In this document: in pieces, positions 1 to 7,837 of the stretch | Layout of the letters: each line of letters begins with the position of its first letter | Numbering within the stretch: position 1 is the first letter of the stretch | Origin: Neptuniibacter halophilus | GTDB lineage: Bacteria > Pseudomonadota > Gammaproteobacteria > Pseudomonadales > Balneatricaceae | Assembly (NCBI RefSeq): GCF_030295765.1 | Contig: NZ_AP027292.1 | Coordinates: 2,418,001-2,482,000 of the forward strand | Length of the DNA: 64,000 nt | Reading direction: 5' to 3' | Translations under genes and position numbers: made by a program | Notes under the pieces: model-generated | What the model saw: only the letters and a program-made list of their open reading frames with translations | Told to the model about the DNA's origin: nothing | Databases searched by the model: none

Positions 1-660
<660 letters not shown>

Positions 661-676
661 GGTCTGAACTACATGC

Positions 677-703
677 AAAGCCGCCGTTACCGGCGGCTTT
701 TTT
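677..703 (+). terminator. Rho-independent terminator after thiC
   Basis: The GC-rich stem AAAGCCGCC/GGCGGCTTT has a short loop and is followed by a T run. It lies 17 bases after the thiC stop. Confidence 0.9.
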
Positions 704-737
704 ATGTACGTTGACCCGTAGCTGGAGAGTAATAACG

Positions 738-977
738 ATGAGTGACGAACTGCTGAAATACCTGCTGGTGGTCTTGCTGGTGATCTTTGCGTTTACACCG
801 GTGACCCTGAACGCATTGCGTCGCCGACGCGAAAACCCGCCACCAATGGCGGCGAATGATCGTAAACTGTATCGCTTGTGGCGTTCAGACCCTGAGGCCT
901 ATGCGCGTCAGTATGGCGAGATGGATAAGCAGTATCTGGCCGCTCAGGAAAAGAAAAAAAACTCGGATCAGGCCTGA
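738..977 (+). CDS. Small single-pass membrane protein, hypothetical
   Basis: The protein has 79 residues. I chose the ATG at 738 because GGAGAG lies 9 bases upstream (724-729); an in-frame TTG at 711 overlaps the thiC terminator region and is less likely. Residues 7-24 form one hydrophobic helix (LLKYLLVVLLVIFAFTPV). A basic stretch (RRRR) and a hydrophilic, lysine-rich tail follow. This suggests an N-out or N-anchored inner-membrane protein with a cytoplasmic tail. I do not recognise a named family. The gene ends 4 bases before the stop of the convergent MarR gene. Codon use resembles its neighbours, so it is probably real. Confidence 0.7.
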   Translation: MSDELLKYLLVVLLVIFAFTPVTLNALRRRRENPPPMAANDRKLYRLWRSDPEAYARQYGEMDKQYLAAQEKKKNSDQA

Positions 978-981
978 GGGT

Positions 982-1467
982 TCAAAAAACGCTGATCTGG
1001 TGATCCCAGAACGTTTCCAGACGTTTCAGTTGTGAGCGCAGGCTGTTGAGTTCTTCGCCTGCCAGTAGTTGCTCTGCACTGATCTGTTCCAGTTGCTGGT
1101 CGAACAGTTCTGAGATCAGGTTGTGAATGGCCAGACCTTTCTGGCTTAATTTTATTCTCACCGAACGCAGGTCGTGTTCGGAGCGCTCCTGACGGATGTA
1201 GCCGTTGCCGACCATTTTTTTCAGATTGTAGGAGACGTTAGATCCCAGATAGTAGCCTCGGGTGCGCAGCTCCCCGGCGGTCATTTCACGGTCGCCGATA
1301 TTATGCAGCAGCAGCGCCTGAACGCTGTTGATATCGGTATAGCCCAGCGCTTCCAGCCGGAACTTGAGTATATCGAGAATACGCCGGTGCAGGCGCTCAA
1401 TCAGGCGCAGGCACTCAAGGAAATCGGTGCGCTGGTTCTGCGCATCGTCAGTGTTATCAAGATCCAT
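982..1467 (-). CDS. MarR-family transcriptional regulator
   Basis: A 161-residue winged-helix protein. N-terminal helices (about residues 15-45) lead into the DNA-binding core: a helix-turn-helix around EMTAGELRTRGYYLGSNVSYNLKKM, then the beta-hairpin wing with the conserved D-R-S pattern (HDLRSVRIKLSQKG, about 100-115). The C-terminal helices would form the dimer interface. The segment YYLGSNVSYNLKKM recalls a MarR subgroup found in proteobacteria (PetP/LdtR-like), but I cannot assign the subgroup firmly. Its ligand and targets are unknown. It is convergent with the small membrane gene at 738 and shares the upstream 1468-1680 gap with no oppositely oriented protein gene. Confidence 0.85.
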   Translation of the reverse strand: MDLDNTDDAQNQRTDFLECLRLIERLHRRILDILKFRLEALGYTDINSVQALLLHNIGDREMTAGELRTRGYYLGSNVSYNLKKMVGNGYIRQERSEHDLRSVRIKLSQKGLAIHNLISELFDQQLEQISAEQLLAGEELNSLRSQLKRLETFWDHQISVF

Positions 1468-1584
1468 TCGTTTCCAGCTCTTTGTAACTTCAGGGCTGCC
1501 CCATATTAAGCCTGATAGGATTGAAAAGGGGAAGGGATCTCAGGTCGTTTGAATCGTATTGTTCCTGTAATAACGAATCAATCT

Positions 1585-1613
1585 ATGCCAATCCTGAAAA
1601 ATGCTGCTACTAT
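1585..1613 (+). promoter_or_regulatory. Possible sigma-70 promoter upstream of the c-di-GMP riboswitch
   Basis: ATGCCA (1585-1590, 4 of 6 matches to the -35 consensus) and TACTAT (1608-1613, 4 of 6 to the -10) are 17 bases apart. They would start a transcript near 1620, about 65 bases before the aptamer. This is a weak match chosen by position; other candidates in the gap are no better. Confidence 0.3.
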
Positions 1614-1636
1614 TAGTTCTAGGTCTGTTTGAAAAG

Positions 1637-1659
1637 GGCTCGGCATCGCATGCTGAGCC
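1637..1659 (+). other. Hairpin between putative promoter and riboswitch
   Basis: GGCTCGGCA and TGCTGAGCC can form a 9-bp stem (one G-U pair) with a TCGCA loop. No T tract follows, so it is not a simple terminator on this strand. If transcription starts upstream, this would be a separate 5' stem-loop about 30 bases before the aptamer's P1. Confidence 0.45.
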
Positions 1660-1686
1660 GCTGATTGAACAGCCTATTCCAGCGAA

Positions 1687-1783
1687 TAGATCCTCTCTCG
1701 ATAATGGCAAACCTGGAGCAATCCGGGGACGCAAAGTCACAGATCCCCTGTGGATGGCTGGGCTACCGAAGGAGAGACATCTA
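1687..1783 (+). ncRNA. Cyclic di-GMP-I (GEMM-I) riboswitch aptamer
   Basis: The core matches GEMM-I closely. GGCAAACC at 1705 is followed by a hairpin CCTGGA-GCAA-TCCGGG with a GNRA tetraloop, the joining segment GGACGCAAAG, a second hairpin (CACAG/CTGTG) and the 3' signature TGGCTGGGCTACCGA. P1 pairs TCTCTC (1694-1699) with GAGAGA (1772-1777) and extends with TAGAT (1687-1691) against ATCTA (1779-1783). By alignment to the Vc2 aptamer, the position that contacts the first guanine is a G, which fits c-di-GMP rather than cGAMP. No gene follows on the same strand for 340 bases. Instead the aptamer's 3' edge touches the stop codon of the oppositely oriented DUF5062 gene. Family assignment is firm; the regulated target is not. 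Confidence 0.9.
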
Positions 1784-2044
1784 CTTTTTAATCAGAGGAT
1801 GCCCTTCTGGCAACTGGCGCTCAATCCATAGAGCCAGCTTGTGTTTCATATTGGGCTCGCTGTCCTGATCTTTCGCCAGTGGCTGAATCAACCCGTCCTT
1901 CACCAGTAAACGGTAAATCGCTTTGATCTTGTTTGAAGCACTGTCGGTGGGTTCAAACTTTCCGGCTCCCCGTTTCTCAAAGTAGAGAGCTCCGACCCTG
2001 AGGGCCTCCTTTACCAACTCAGCTTCATGCTTGTGTTTTTTCAT
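1781..2044 (-). CDS. DUF5062-type small protein
   Basis: An 87-residue soluble, charged protein without signal peptide or membrane segment. The sequence (HEAELVKEALRVG, KFEPTDSA, DGLIQPLAKDQ, MKHKLALWI) agrees with my memory of the DUF5062 family of marine gammaproteobacteria; its function is unknown. The start is the ATG at 2042-2044, and I see no good Shine-Dalgarno sequence before it. The gene diverges from the CHAD gene with 78 bases between starts. Its stop codon and last lysine codons overlap the 3' end of the c-di-GMP riboswitch on the other strand. Read-through from the riboswitch would be antisense to the entire gene. Confidence 0.7.
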   Translation of the reverse strand: MKKHKHEAELVKEALRVGALYFEKRGAGKFEPTDSASNKIKAIYRLLVKDGLIQPLAKDQDSEPNMKHKLALWIERQLPEGHPLIKK

Positions 2045-2122
2045 GATTAAAGGCCCACGCGTCTATGCTTAGTTCATTGCCTGAATGGCTTCAGATCTAA
2101 CATAGCAGGAAACTTCCGGACC

Positions 2123-2899
2123 ATGCAGTTACAAATTGCCCCCTTGCATAAAAAACTGCGGAAACTCCGGCGTCGGCTTCGACGTGGCAAAGGAAGACTG
2201 GATGAGGAGTCCATCCATCGCTTGCGCCTTTTGAGTAAACAGGTCAGGGCAGAATGGGTTTTATGGCCAGCGGAGAAGACCCGGTACAAGTCTGGCCGAC
2301 AGGCTAAAAAGCTCGCGCGTGCTCTGGCGCCTTTGAGGGATTCGCAGGTCCTGCTCAGTACGCTGGAGCAGCTTTTCGCGGGGCGATCTGATAACCCGCA
2401 GGTAGAGCGTGTTCGCCGTTATCTGCTTTCCCGGAGCCGGCAACAAGGGCCCTCTCGCAGATGGGTGCTGAAACGTCTGGATAAGCTCGAGGCTGAGCTG
2501 GAACCGGCGAATGTGGCCGGCGCCGTGCAGGTGGACATCGTATTAGAGCACAGCAGGCAGGCAGAGCTTGCATCTGCCCGCCTGCTTGATCCGCTGCAAG
2601 CGGAAACGTTTCATGACTGGCGCAAGCGGGTGAAGTCGCATCTGTTTATATTAAAACGCCTGAAACCGGATCAGACAGATGAATTGAAACAGACTCGCCA
2701 TCTCGCAGAGCAGTTGGGTTTGCTGCACGATCTGTGTCTGCTCCGGGAGTGCTTTGATGCGCTTGGTGCCTGTTCAGTTGAGACAGACTCAGTTTTTCAG
2801 CAACGGGAGTGTGAGATTCTGCAGCAGGTTCGACGGCGAGGGATAAAAGCGGGGTTGCTGGTATCGGCTGCTGAAGGTTTTCAGGCGGCTGAGGACTGA
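2123..2899 (+). CDS. CHAD domain-containing protein
   Basis: 258 residues, rich in Arg, Leu, Gln and His. It shows the CHAD pattern of helical repeats with conserved histidines and basic residues: ESIHRLRLLSKQVRAE near residue 30, LARALAPLRDSQVLL near 62, and a second half with FHDWRKRVKSHLF and LAEQLGLLHDLCLLRE. CHAD domains bind polyphosphate and often associate with polyphosphate granules; that role is inferred from the family. AGGAAA lies about 12 bases before the ATG. The c-di-GMP riboswitch lies 340 bases upstream on the same strand, so long read-through could reach this gene, although its own promoter in the 2045-2122 gap is more likely. Confidence 0.85.
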   Translation: MQLQIAPLHKKLRKLRRRLRRGKGRLDEESIHRLRLLSKQVRAEWVLWPAEKTRYKSGRQAKKLARALAPLRDSQVLLSTLEQLFAGRSDNPQVERVRRYLLSRSRQQGPSRRWVLKRLDKLEAELEPANVAGAVQVDIVLEHSRQAELASARLLDPLQAETFHDWRKRVKSHLFILKRLKPDQTDELKQTRHLAEQLGLLHDLCLLRECFDALGACSVETDSVFQQRECEILQQVRRRGIKAGLLVSAAEGFQAAED

Positions 2900-2938
2900 T
2901 ATAATTCCCGCAATCCCATCTGGCCTGTCGAGAGTCTT

Positions 2939-3568
2939 ATGAAGTACAGAATTATTCCGGTAACCCCGTTTCAGCAAAACTGCTCCCTGATCTGCTGTGA
3001 AAAAACCAACAAAGCGGCAGTCGTCGACCCCGGTGGTGATCTGGATAAGATTCTTTCGGTGGTGGCCGAGGAGGGGGTTGAGTTGGAGAAGATTCTGCTG
3101 ACCCATGCGCATATTGACCACGCCGGCGGTACTTCAGAGTTGGCAGAACGTCAGGGGCTGCCGATTGAGGGGCCACATAAAGGCGATCAATTCTGGATTG
3201 ATGGTTTGGCTCAGCAGAGCCAGATGTTTAATTTCCCCCCTTGCGAGGTTTTTACCCCGGGCCGCTGGCTTGAAGATGGTGATAAGGTCGTGGTGGGCGA
3301 AACTGAGCTGGCGGTTATCCACTGCCCAGGCCATACGCCGGGGCATGTGGTGTTTTATAATCCGGAAGATCAGGTCGCACTGGTTGGCGATGTGTTGTTT
3401 AACGGCTCAATCGGCCGAACCGATTTCCCGCAGGGTAATCATCAGGAGCTGATCGACTCGATCAAAAATAAGCTTTTTCCTCTGGGGCCAGATGTGGAGT
3501 TTATTCCGGGGCATGGCCCGGGTTCCACGTTTGGTCAGGAGATGCAGTCGAACCCTTATGTTCGCTGA
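2939..3568 (+). CDS. gloC: MBL-fold hydrolase, YcbL/GloC-type hydroxyacylglutathione hydrolase
   Basis: 209 residues, close to E. coli YcbL (GloC, type II glyoxalase). It would hydrolyse S-lactoylglutathione to D-lactate and glutathione in the cytosol. The metallo-beta-lactamase metal motif THAHIDHAGG is present, with downstream ligands in CPGHTPGH and VGDVLF and the final FIPGHGPGSTFGQE. It lacks the C-terminal substrate-binding extension of GloB, as YcbL does. It starts 39 bases after the CHAD gene and may be co-transcribed with it. Its last 68 bases overlap the 3' end of zapE on the opposite strand. Confidence 0.9.
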   Translation: MKYRIIPVTPFQQNCSLICCEKTNKAAVVDPGGDLDKILSVVAEEGVELEKILLTHAHIDHAGGTSELAERQGLPIEGPHKGDQFWIDGLAQQSQMFNFPPCEVFTPGRWLEDGDKVVVGETELAVIHCPGHTPGHVVFYNPEDQVALVGDVLFNGSIGRTDFPQGNHQELIDSIKNKLFPLGPDVEFIPGHGPGSTFGQEMQSNPYVR

Positions 3569-4706
3569 ATATGCGCCGGGGTTCGGATTGATACTGCAGT
3601 GAGTTCATTTCCTGCAAGCGACTCAGCGTGCGTTGAAAGGGCTGGTTCAGCAGCCGGCCCTGATAAAGTTGATCCGCAGCAACATCAGCGTTGATATACA
3701 GGTTAACCCGACAGTCGTAGAGCTCATCGACCAGAGCGATAAAGCGACGTGCTCCGTCATCACTGCGGTTCTGAACAATCGCCCGCATCCCGGTCGGATT
3801 AACGCTGCCGGAGCCGTCTTCTGTTCCGCGGGCCTTGATCTGTTCCTGATCGGGCCCCCGAAAGCAGGGCACGCTATCCAGCAGAACATGCTCATAGCGC
3901 TCCGCCAGTGCCATGTAGTCAGCAGAACTGCGCGGACCGGCACAGAGTTGTTCAAAGCTGAACCAGATACTGTCGGAGCCTGCCGCGTGACACGGCAGGC
4001 GGCGGTTACAGAGGTCAATAAACGTCGCGGAATCCTGATGCAGGGGCTCAAGCTGATGATAGAGCCTGTGCAGGGCGTCCGGCTGATTTACGTGATAGGC
4101 CTTGCGCTGGGTCTGCTCCCGCCGACGGTGATCAATCCCTCCATCCAGAGGGTAGATCTCCATGCAGGTTTTAATCATATCTATGGCGGGAATAAAGCGG
4201 TCTCTGTGCAGGCCATCTGCATAGAGTTGATCCGGTTCACAATTGGAGGTGCTGACAATTGCAATCTGTTGTTCAAACAGGGCGCGGAAAAGCCGGCCCA
4301 GCAGCATCGCATCTCCGATATCCGCCACATAAAATTCATCGAAGCAGATGACCCGGTAGCGTCGCCCCAGTTGTCCGGCGATATGCTTCAGTGGGTCTGG
4401 CTGTCCGCTGTGAATAAACAGTTGCTGGTGGATCATGTGCATAAACCGGTGAAAGTGCAGCCGGAGCAGCGTATCGGGCAGAGAGTCGCAAAACAGATCC
4501 ATCAGCATGGTTTTTCCACGTCCTACTGGTCCCCACAGGTAGAGGCTGCCGGGGGTGGGTTTGCGGCGAAACAGGGAGGGGCGCTGCTGTAATTGATCAT
4601 GCAGTTGCTGCAATCGATCGACGGCAGCCTGCTGAGCAGGGTCAGGCTGCCAGCCTTCGTGGGTAAGTCTGGCCTGATAGCGGGCCAGCAGTGAGGTTTT
4701 TTTCAT
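3501..4706 (-). CDS. zapE: Cell division protein ZapE (AFG1-like ATPase)
   Basis: 401 residues. AFG1/ZapE proteins are P-loop ATPases; E. coli ZapE acts at the Z-ring during constriction, especially under low oxygen or high temperature. Visible features are the N-terminal helices (LLARYQARLTHEGWQPDPAQ), Walker A GPVGRGKT near residue 60, Walker B VICFDEF near 120, and the family segment SADYMALAERYEHVLLDSVP. It is about 25 residues longer than E. coli ZapE. The extra tail, after residue 372, is encoded antisense to the end of gloC. It lies 60 bases downstream of pfkA on the same strand. Confidence 0.92.
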   Translation of the reverse strand: MKKTSLLARYQARLTHEGWQPDPAQQAAVDRLQQLHDQLQQRPSLFRRKPTPGSLYLWGPVGRGKTMLMDLFCDSLPDTLLRLHFHRFMHMIHQQLFIHSGQPDPLKHIAGQLGRRYRVICFDEFYVADIGDAMLLGRLFRALFEQQIAIVSTSNCEPDQLYADGLHRDRFIPAIDMIKTCMEIYPLDGGIDHRRREQTQRKAYHVNQPDALHRLYHQLEPLHQDSATFIDLCNRRLPCHAAGSDSIWFSFEQLCAGPRSSADYMALAERYEHVLLDSVPCFRGPDQEQIKARGTEDGSGSVNPTGMRAIVQNRSDDGARRFIALVDELYDCRVNLYINADVAADQLYQGRLLNQPFQRTLSRLQEMNSLQYQSEPRRIFSEHKGSTASPDQTWNPGHAPE

Positions 4707-4766
4707 GGCGCCAGTATAGGTAGTGTCATAGTGGCTGACAATTACCGGCTAAGGCGTTGTTCCGGT

Positions 4767-5774
4767 TTATTTATGCAGTAACAGAGCCCGCTGAAATAAA
4801 GCAGGATCGAGTTGTTTACCCTTTTCAATAACCTGCTGCAGCGGGGTCTCCGTGATTTTTCCCTGACGTACGCCGATCATTATGTCGTTGTAGCCAGCGC
4901 ACAGGTAATCCACAGCCGATGCGCCAAGGCAGGAAGCCAGGATGCGGTCGTGTCCTGAAGGGCTTCCGCCTCGTTGAATATGCCCCAGAATACACACCTT
5001 GGGTTTCTGCTCATGTTGTTCCAGCTGACGCGCAAGGTTATAGGTAAGCCCGGGAACCGGCCCTTCTGCTACGACGATGATGCCGCTGGAACCTTTCCCC
5101 TGTGCCCGGTTATTGGCCAGTTGGAAGGAAATTGCATCGACCTGAACTTCATATTCCGGAACCACGATCATCTCTGCGCCGCAGGCGATACCCACATGGG
5201 TGGCGATAAAGCCCGAATTGCGCCCCATCACTTCAACCAGAAACAGGCTCTCATGGGAAAGGGCGGTGTCACGAATCTTATCGATCGCTTCCAGTGCGGT
5301 ATTCACGGCGGTATCAAAGCCGATCGTGTCATCCGTACCGTAAATGTCATTATCGATGGTGCCGGGCAGGCCGAGCACGCGGATATCACTTTCACGGGCC
5401 AGCAGGTGAGCCCCGGTCAGTGAGCCATCGCCACCGATGACCAGCAGGGCTTCTATGCCTTTTTCGCGGAGAATCTCTGCTGCCTGATGGCGAACAGCCG
5501 GGTCTTTGAAGGCCAGGCAGCGATCGCTTTTAAGCAGGGTGCCGCCGCGCTGAACGATATTGGTGACCGAGGCTGAGTTCATCTCCCACATGTCACCGAT
5601 GATCAGCCCGCTGTAGCCTTTGTTGATTCCGAATACTTTGATGCCCTGATGCAATGCAGCCCTGACCACACCACGAATCGCCGGGTTCATGCCGGGGGAA
5701 TCTCCGCCGCTGGTGAGGACGGCTATCGCTGCCGGCTTCTGATAACTGGTATCCAGTGTTGGAATCTCGTACAT
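4767..5774 (-). CDS. pfkA: ATP-dependent 6-phosphofructokinase
   Basis: 335 residues. It phosphorylates fructose 6-phosphate to the 1,6-bisphosphate, the committed step of glycolysis. The motifs TSGGDSPGMN, GGDGS and PGTIDNDIYGTDDTIGFDTA are present, with the catalytic Asp in TIDND. Both discriminator positions are Gly (GGDGS and PGTIDND), as in ATP-dependent enzymes; PPi-dependent enzymes have Asp and Lys. MGRNSGF and CILGHIQRGGSP contribute to the fructose-6-phosphate site. An N-terminal extension of about 13 residues precedes the usual start. It diverges from aceK, pairing a glycolytic gene with a TCA/glyoxylate-branch regulator. Confidence 0.93.
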   Translation of the reverse strand: MYEIPTLDTSYQKPAAIAVLTSGGDSPGMNPAIRGVVRAALHQGIKVFGINKGYSGLIIGDMWEMNSASVTNIVQRGGTLLKSDRCLAFKDPAVRHQAAEILREKGIEALLVIGGDGSLTGAHLLARESDIRVLGLPGTIDNDIYGTDDTIGFDTAVNTALEAIDKIRDTALSHESLFLVEVMGRNSGFIATHVGIACGAEMIVVPEYEVQVDAISFQLANNRAQGKGSSGIIVVAEGPVPGLTYNLARQLEQHEQKPKVCILGHIQRGGSPSGHDRILASCLGASAVDYLCAGYNDIMIGVRQGKITETPLQQVIEKGKQLDPALFQRALLLHK

Positions 5775-5914
5775 CTCAGTCGCTTCCCATGCTGCTCACT
5801 ACACTTACATTAAATATATAGCGGATCGCTGACAATATTGTTTCAACCCATGACCCATGACAGGCCCTGCTGGCTGCCGCATAATGCAGGGTATTCTCAG
5901 CTTCCGGTGTATTT

Positions 5915-7648
5915 ATGAGACGTCAGACACATCAACGTATCGCTGCTCAGGTCATGGTGTTTTTTGCCGAGTACCGGCTCAGCTTTCAGGAGATAACTGC
6001 CTGCGCTCAGGGCTATTTTGAACAGGCTGAGTGGAGTGAGTTGCAGGCACTGGCAGCGGAGCGCATCGATCTTTATGGTGAAATGGTGGCTGAGACCGCG
6101 GCGGCACTGGAGCAGCAGTTAGGCGATGTGGTCTATCAGCCTGCGCTCTGGCATCAGGCAAAGGCTTACTACAGTAAGCTGATTCGGCAGAGGACTGACC
6201 CGGAGCTGGCTGAGACCTTCTATAACTCGGTCTACTGTTATCTTTTTCAGCACCATCTGATCGATAACGAAAATATTTTTATCCGCTCAACACGCGCCGG
6301 TAAAGAGATCCGTTCCGGCGATGAGACATTCCGCTCTTATTCCTTAAAAGATTCCGGGCTGGTGCAGTTGCTGTCGCGGATGCTGGACGATTTCAGCTTT
6401 GCGATTCCCTGGGAAAACAAGCGCCGGGATATCAGGAATCTGGTCAATTACATCCGCAATAAATATCCCCAGTCATTGTTCCGGGAAGAGGATACCCGGG
6501 TGGATGTGATCGAAAGCGTGTTTTACCGGAACAAGGCGGCTTATCTGGTGGGGCGGGTTCATCTGGCGAGTGGTAGTCAGCCTTTTGTCTTGCCGATACT
6601 GAATAATGAACAGGGTGGGGTCTATATCGATACAGCCCTCAGTGATGAGAGTGACGTTTCGGTGGTGTTTAGCTTTACCCGCTCCTATTTTCTGGTGGAT
6701 GTGGATGTGCCATCGGAGTTTATTCGCTTCCTGCATACACTGATTCCGCAAAAGTCTCTGGCTGAACTGTACAGCTCAATCGGCTTTTATAAACAGGGAA
6801 AAGCTGAATTCTATCGGGATTTTATTGACCATATGGAGAGTGCGAAGGATCAGTTTATCGCCGCACCCGGCGTCAAAGGCATGGTGATGACGGTCTTCAC
6901 GCTGCCGAGCTACCCTGTGGTCTTTAAAGTGATTAAAGATCGCTTTTCGTCGTCAAAAAATGTGACCCGTGAAGTGGTTAAAGAGAAATACCAGTTAGTT
7001 AAAAAACATGATCGGGTCGGGCGTATGGCCGACACTCAGGAGTTCACCAATTTCTCTTTCCCCCGTGAACGCTTTTCAGAAGAGCTGATAACTGAGTTGC
7101 TTGCGGTGGCCGGCTCATCCGTTTATCTCTCCGAGCATGAGGTGGTTATTCGTCATCTGTGGATTGAGCGGTACATGACGCCTCTGAATATCCATATCGA
7201 ACAGGTGCTGGAGAGCAACGATAAGGAGGCGCTGTTTCATGCGATCAATGAATACGGAAAAGCGATCAAACAACTGGCGGCGGCGAATATTTTTGCCGGT
7301 GATATGCTGTTTAAGAACTTCGGCATCACCCGTCACGGCAGGGTTGTGTTCTATGACTACGATGAGATTCTCTATCTGACCGAATGCAATTTCCGGAAGA
7401 TTCCGGAACCCCTCTACCCTGAACAGGAGATGGCCGGAGAGCCCTGGTACTCCGTTGCGGCCAATGATGTCTTTCCGGAGGAGTTCAGTATGCTGACCTC
7501 CTGTGATCCACAAATCCGTACATTGTTTAATGAGCTGCATGCGGATCTGCTGGGGGTCGAGTTCTGGCAGGCGATGCAGCAAACCGTATTGAGGGGTGTT
7601 GTGGTTGATGTATTTCCTTATCGGAAAATACACCGGTTTCTCCGATAA
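5915..7648 (+). CDS. aceK: Isocitrate dehydrogenase kinase/phosphatase
   Basis: 577 residues, the usual length. The bifunctional enzyme phosphorylates isocitrate dehydrogenase to divert isocitrate into the glyoxylate shunt, and dephosphorylates it again. The ATP-recognition loop APGVKGMVMTVFTLPSYPVVFKV is at about 317-340, with the expected lysine at 338. The catalytic region near 455-480 reads GDMLFKNFGI and VVFYDYDEI. In enteric bacteria aceK follows aceBA; here no aceA or aceB adjoins it, so it is expressed separately. The start ATG at 5915 has a poor Shine-Dalgarno sequence. Confidence 0.96.
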   Translation: MRRQTHQRIAAQVMVFFAEYRLSFQEITACAQGYFEQAEWSELQALAAERIDLYGEMVAETAAALEQQLGDVVYQPALWHQAKAYYSKLIRQRTDPELAETFYNSVYCYLFQHHLIDNENIFIRSTRAGKEIRSGDETFRSYSLKDSGLVQLLSRMLDDFSFAIPWENKRRDIRNLVNYIRNKYPQSLFREEDTRVDVIESVFYRNKAAYLVGRVHLASGSQPFVLPILNNEQGGVYIDTALSDESDVSVVFSFTRSYFLVDVDVPSEFIRFLHTLIPQKSLAELYSSIGFYKQGKAEFYRDFIDHMESAKDQFIAAPGVKGMVMTVFTLPSYPVVFKVIKDRFSSSKNVTREVVKEKYQLVKKHDRVGRMADTQEFTNFSFPRERFSEELITELLAVAGSSVYLSEHEVVIRHLWIERYMTPLNIHIEQVLESNDKEALFHAINEYGKAIKQLAAANIFAGDMLFKNFGITRHGRVVFYDYDEILYLTECNFRKIPEPLYPEQEMAGEPWYSVAANDVFPEEFSMLTSCDPQIRTLFNELHADLLGVEFWQAMQQTVLRGVVVDVFPYRKIHRFLR

Positions 7649-7738
7649 GACGTGTGTTACCCAGGGGGCAGAAGCCTGCGTAGAACAAATATCCTTTTTA
7701 TTTCAAAGGGATTGCCCGGTATTTATTACTCCACAAAT

Positions 7739-7768
7739 TTGTAACCTTGCCCTTATTGGGTCTAGTAT
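7739..7768 (+). promoter_or_regulatory. Candidate sigma-70 promoter of the TRAP operon
   Basis: TTGTAA (7739-7744), an 18-base spacer and TAGTAT (7763-7768) lie about 70 bases before the receptor start. No better candidate is seen between aceK and the receptor gene. Confidence 0.4.
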
Positions 7769-7787
7769 TCCTTGTGATAACACAAAT

Positions 7788-7810
7788 ATTGAGACGATCA
7801 GGTTCTCAAT
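7788..7810 (+). other. Inverted repeat in the TRAP receptor leader
   Basis: ATTGAGA and TCTCAAT flank a 9-base loop, 27 bases before the start codon. It could be an operator or a leader stem-loop that protects the abundant receptor mRNA. Confidence 0.35.
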
Positions 7811-7837
7811 AAAATAATAAAGCACAGGGAGTTTACT

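Noticed and set aside
1540-1831. Short frames on both strands across the MarR-DUF5062 gap
   Set aside because: The region is explained by the riboswitch; the frames have no ribosome-binding sites and end inside structured RNA.
3633-4592. A 319-codon plus-strand frame opposite zapE
   Set aside because: It is the mirror frame of a well-conserved gene; its protein has no recognisable domain.
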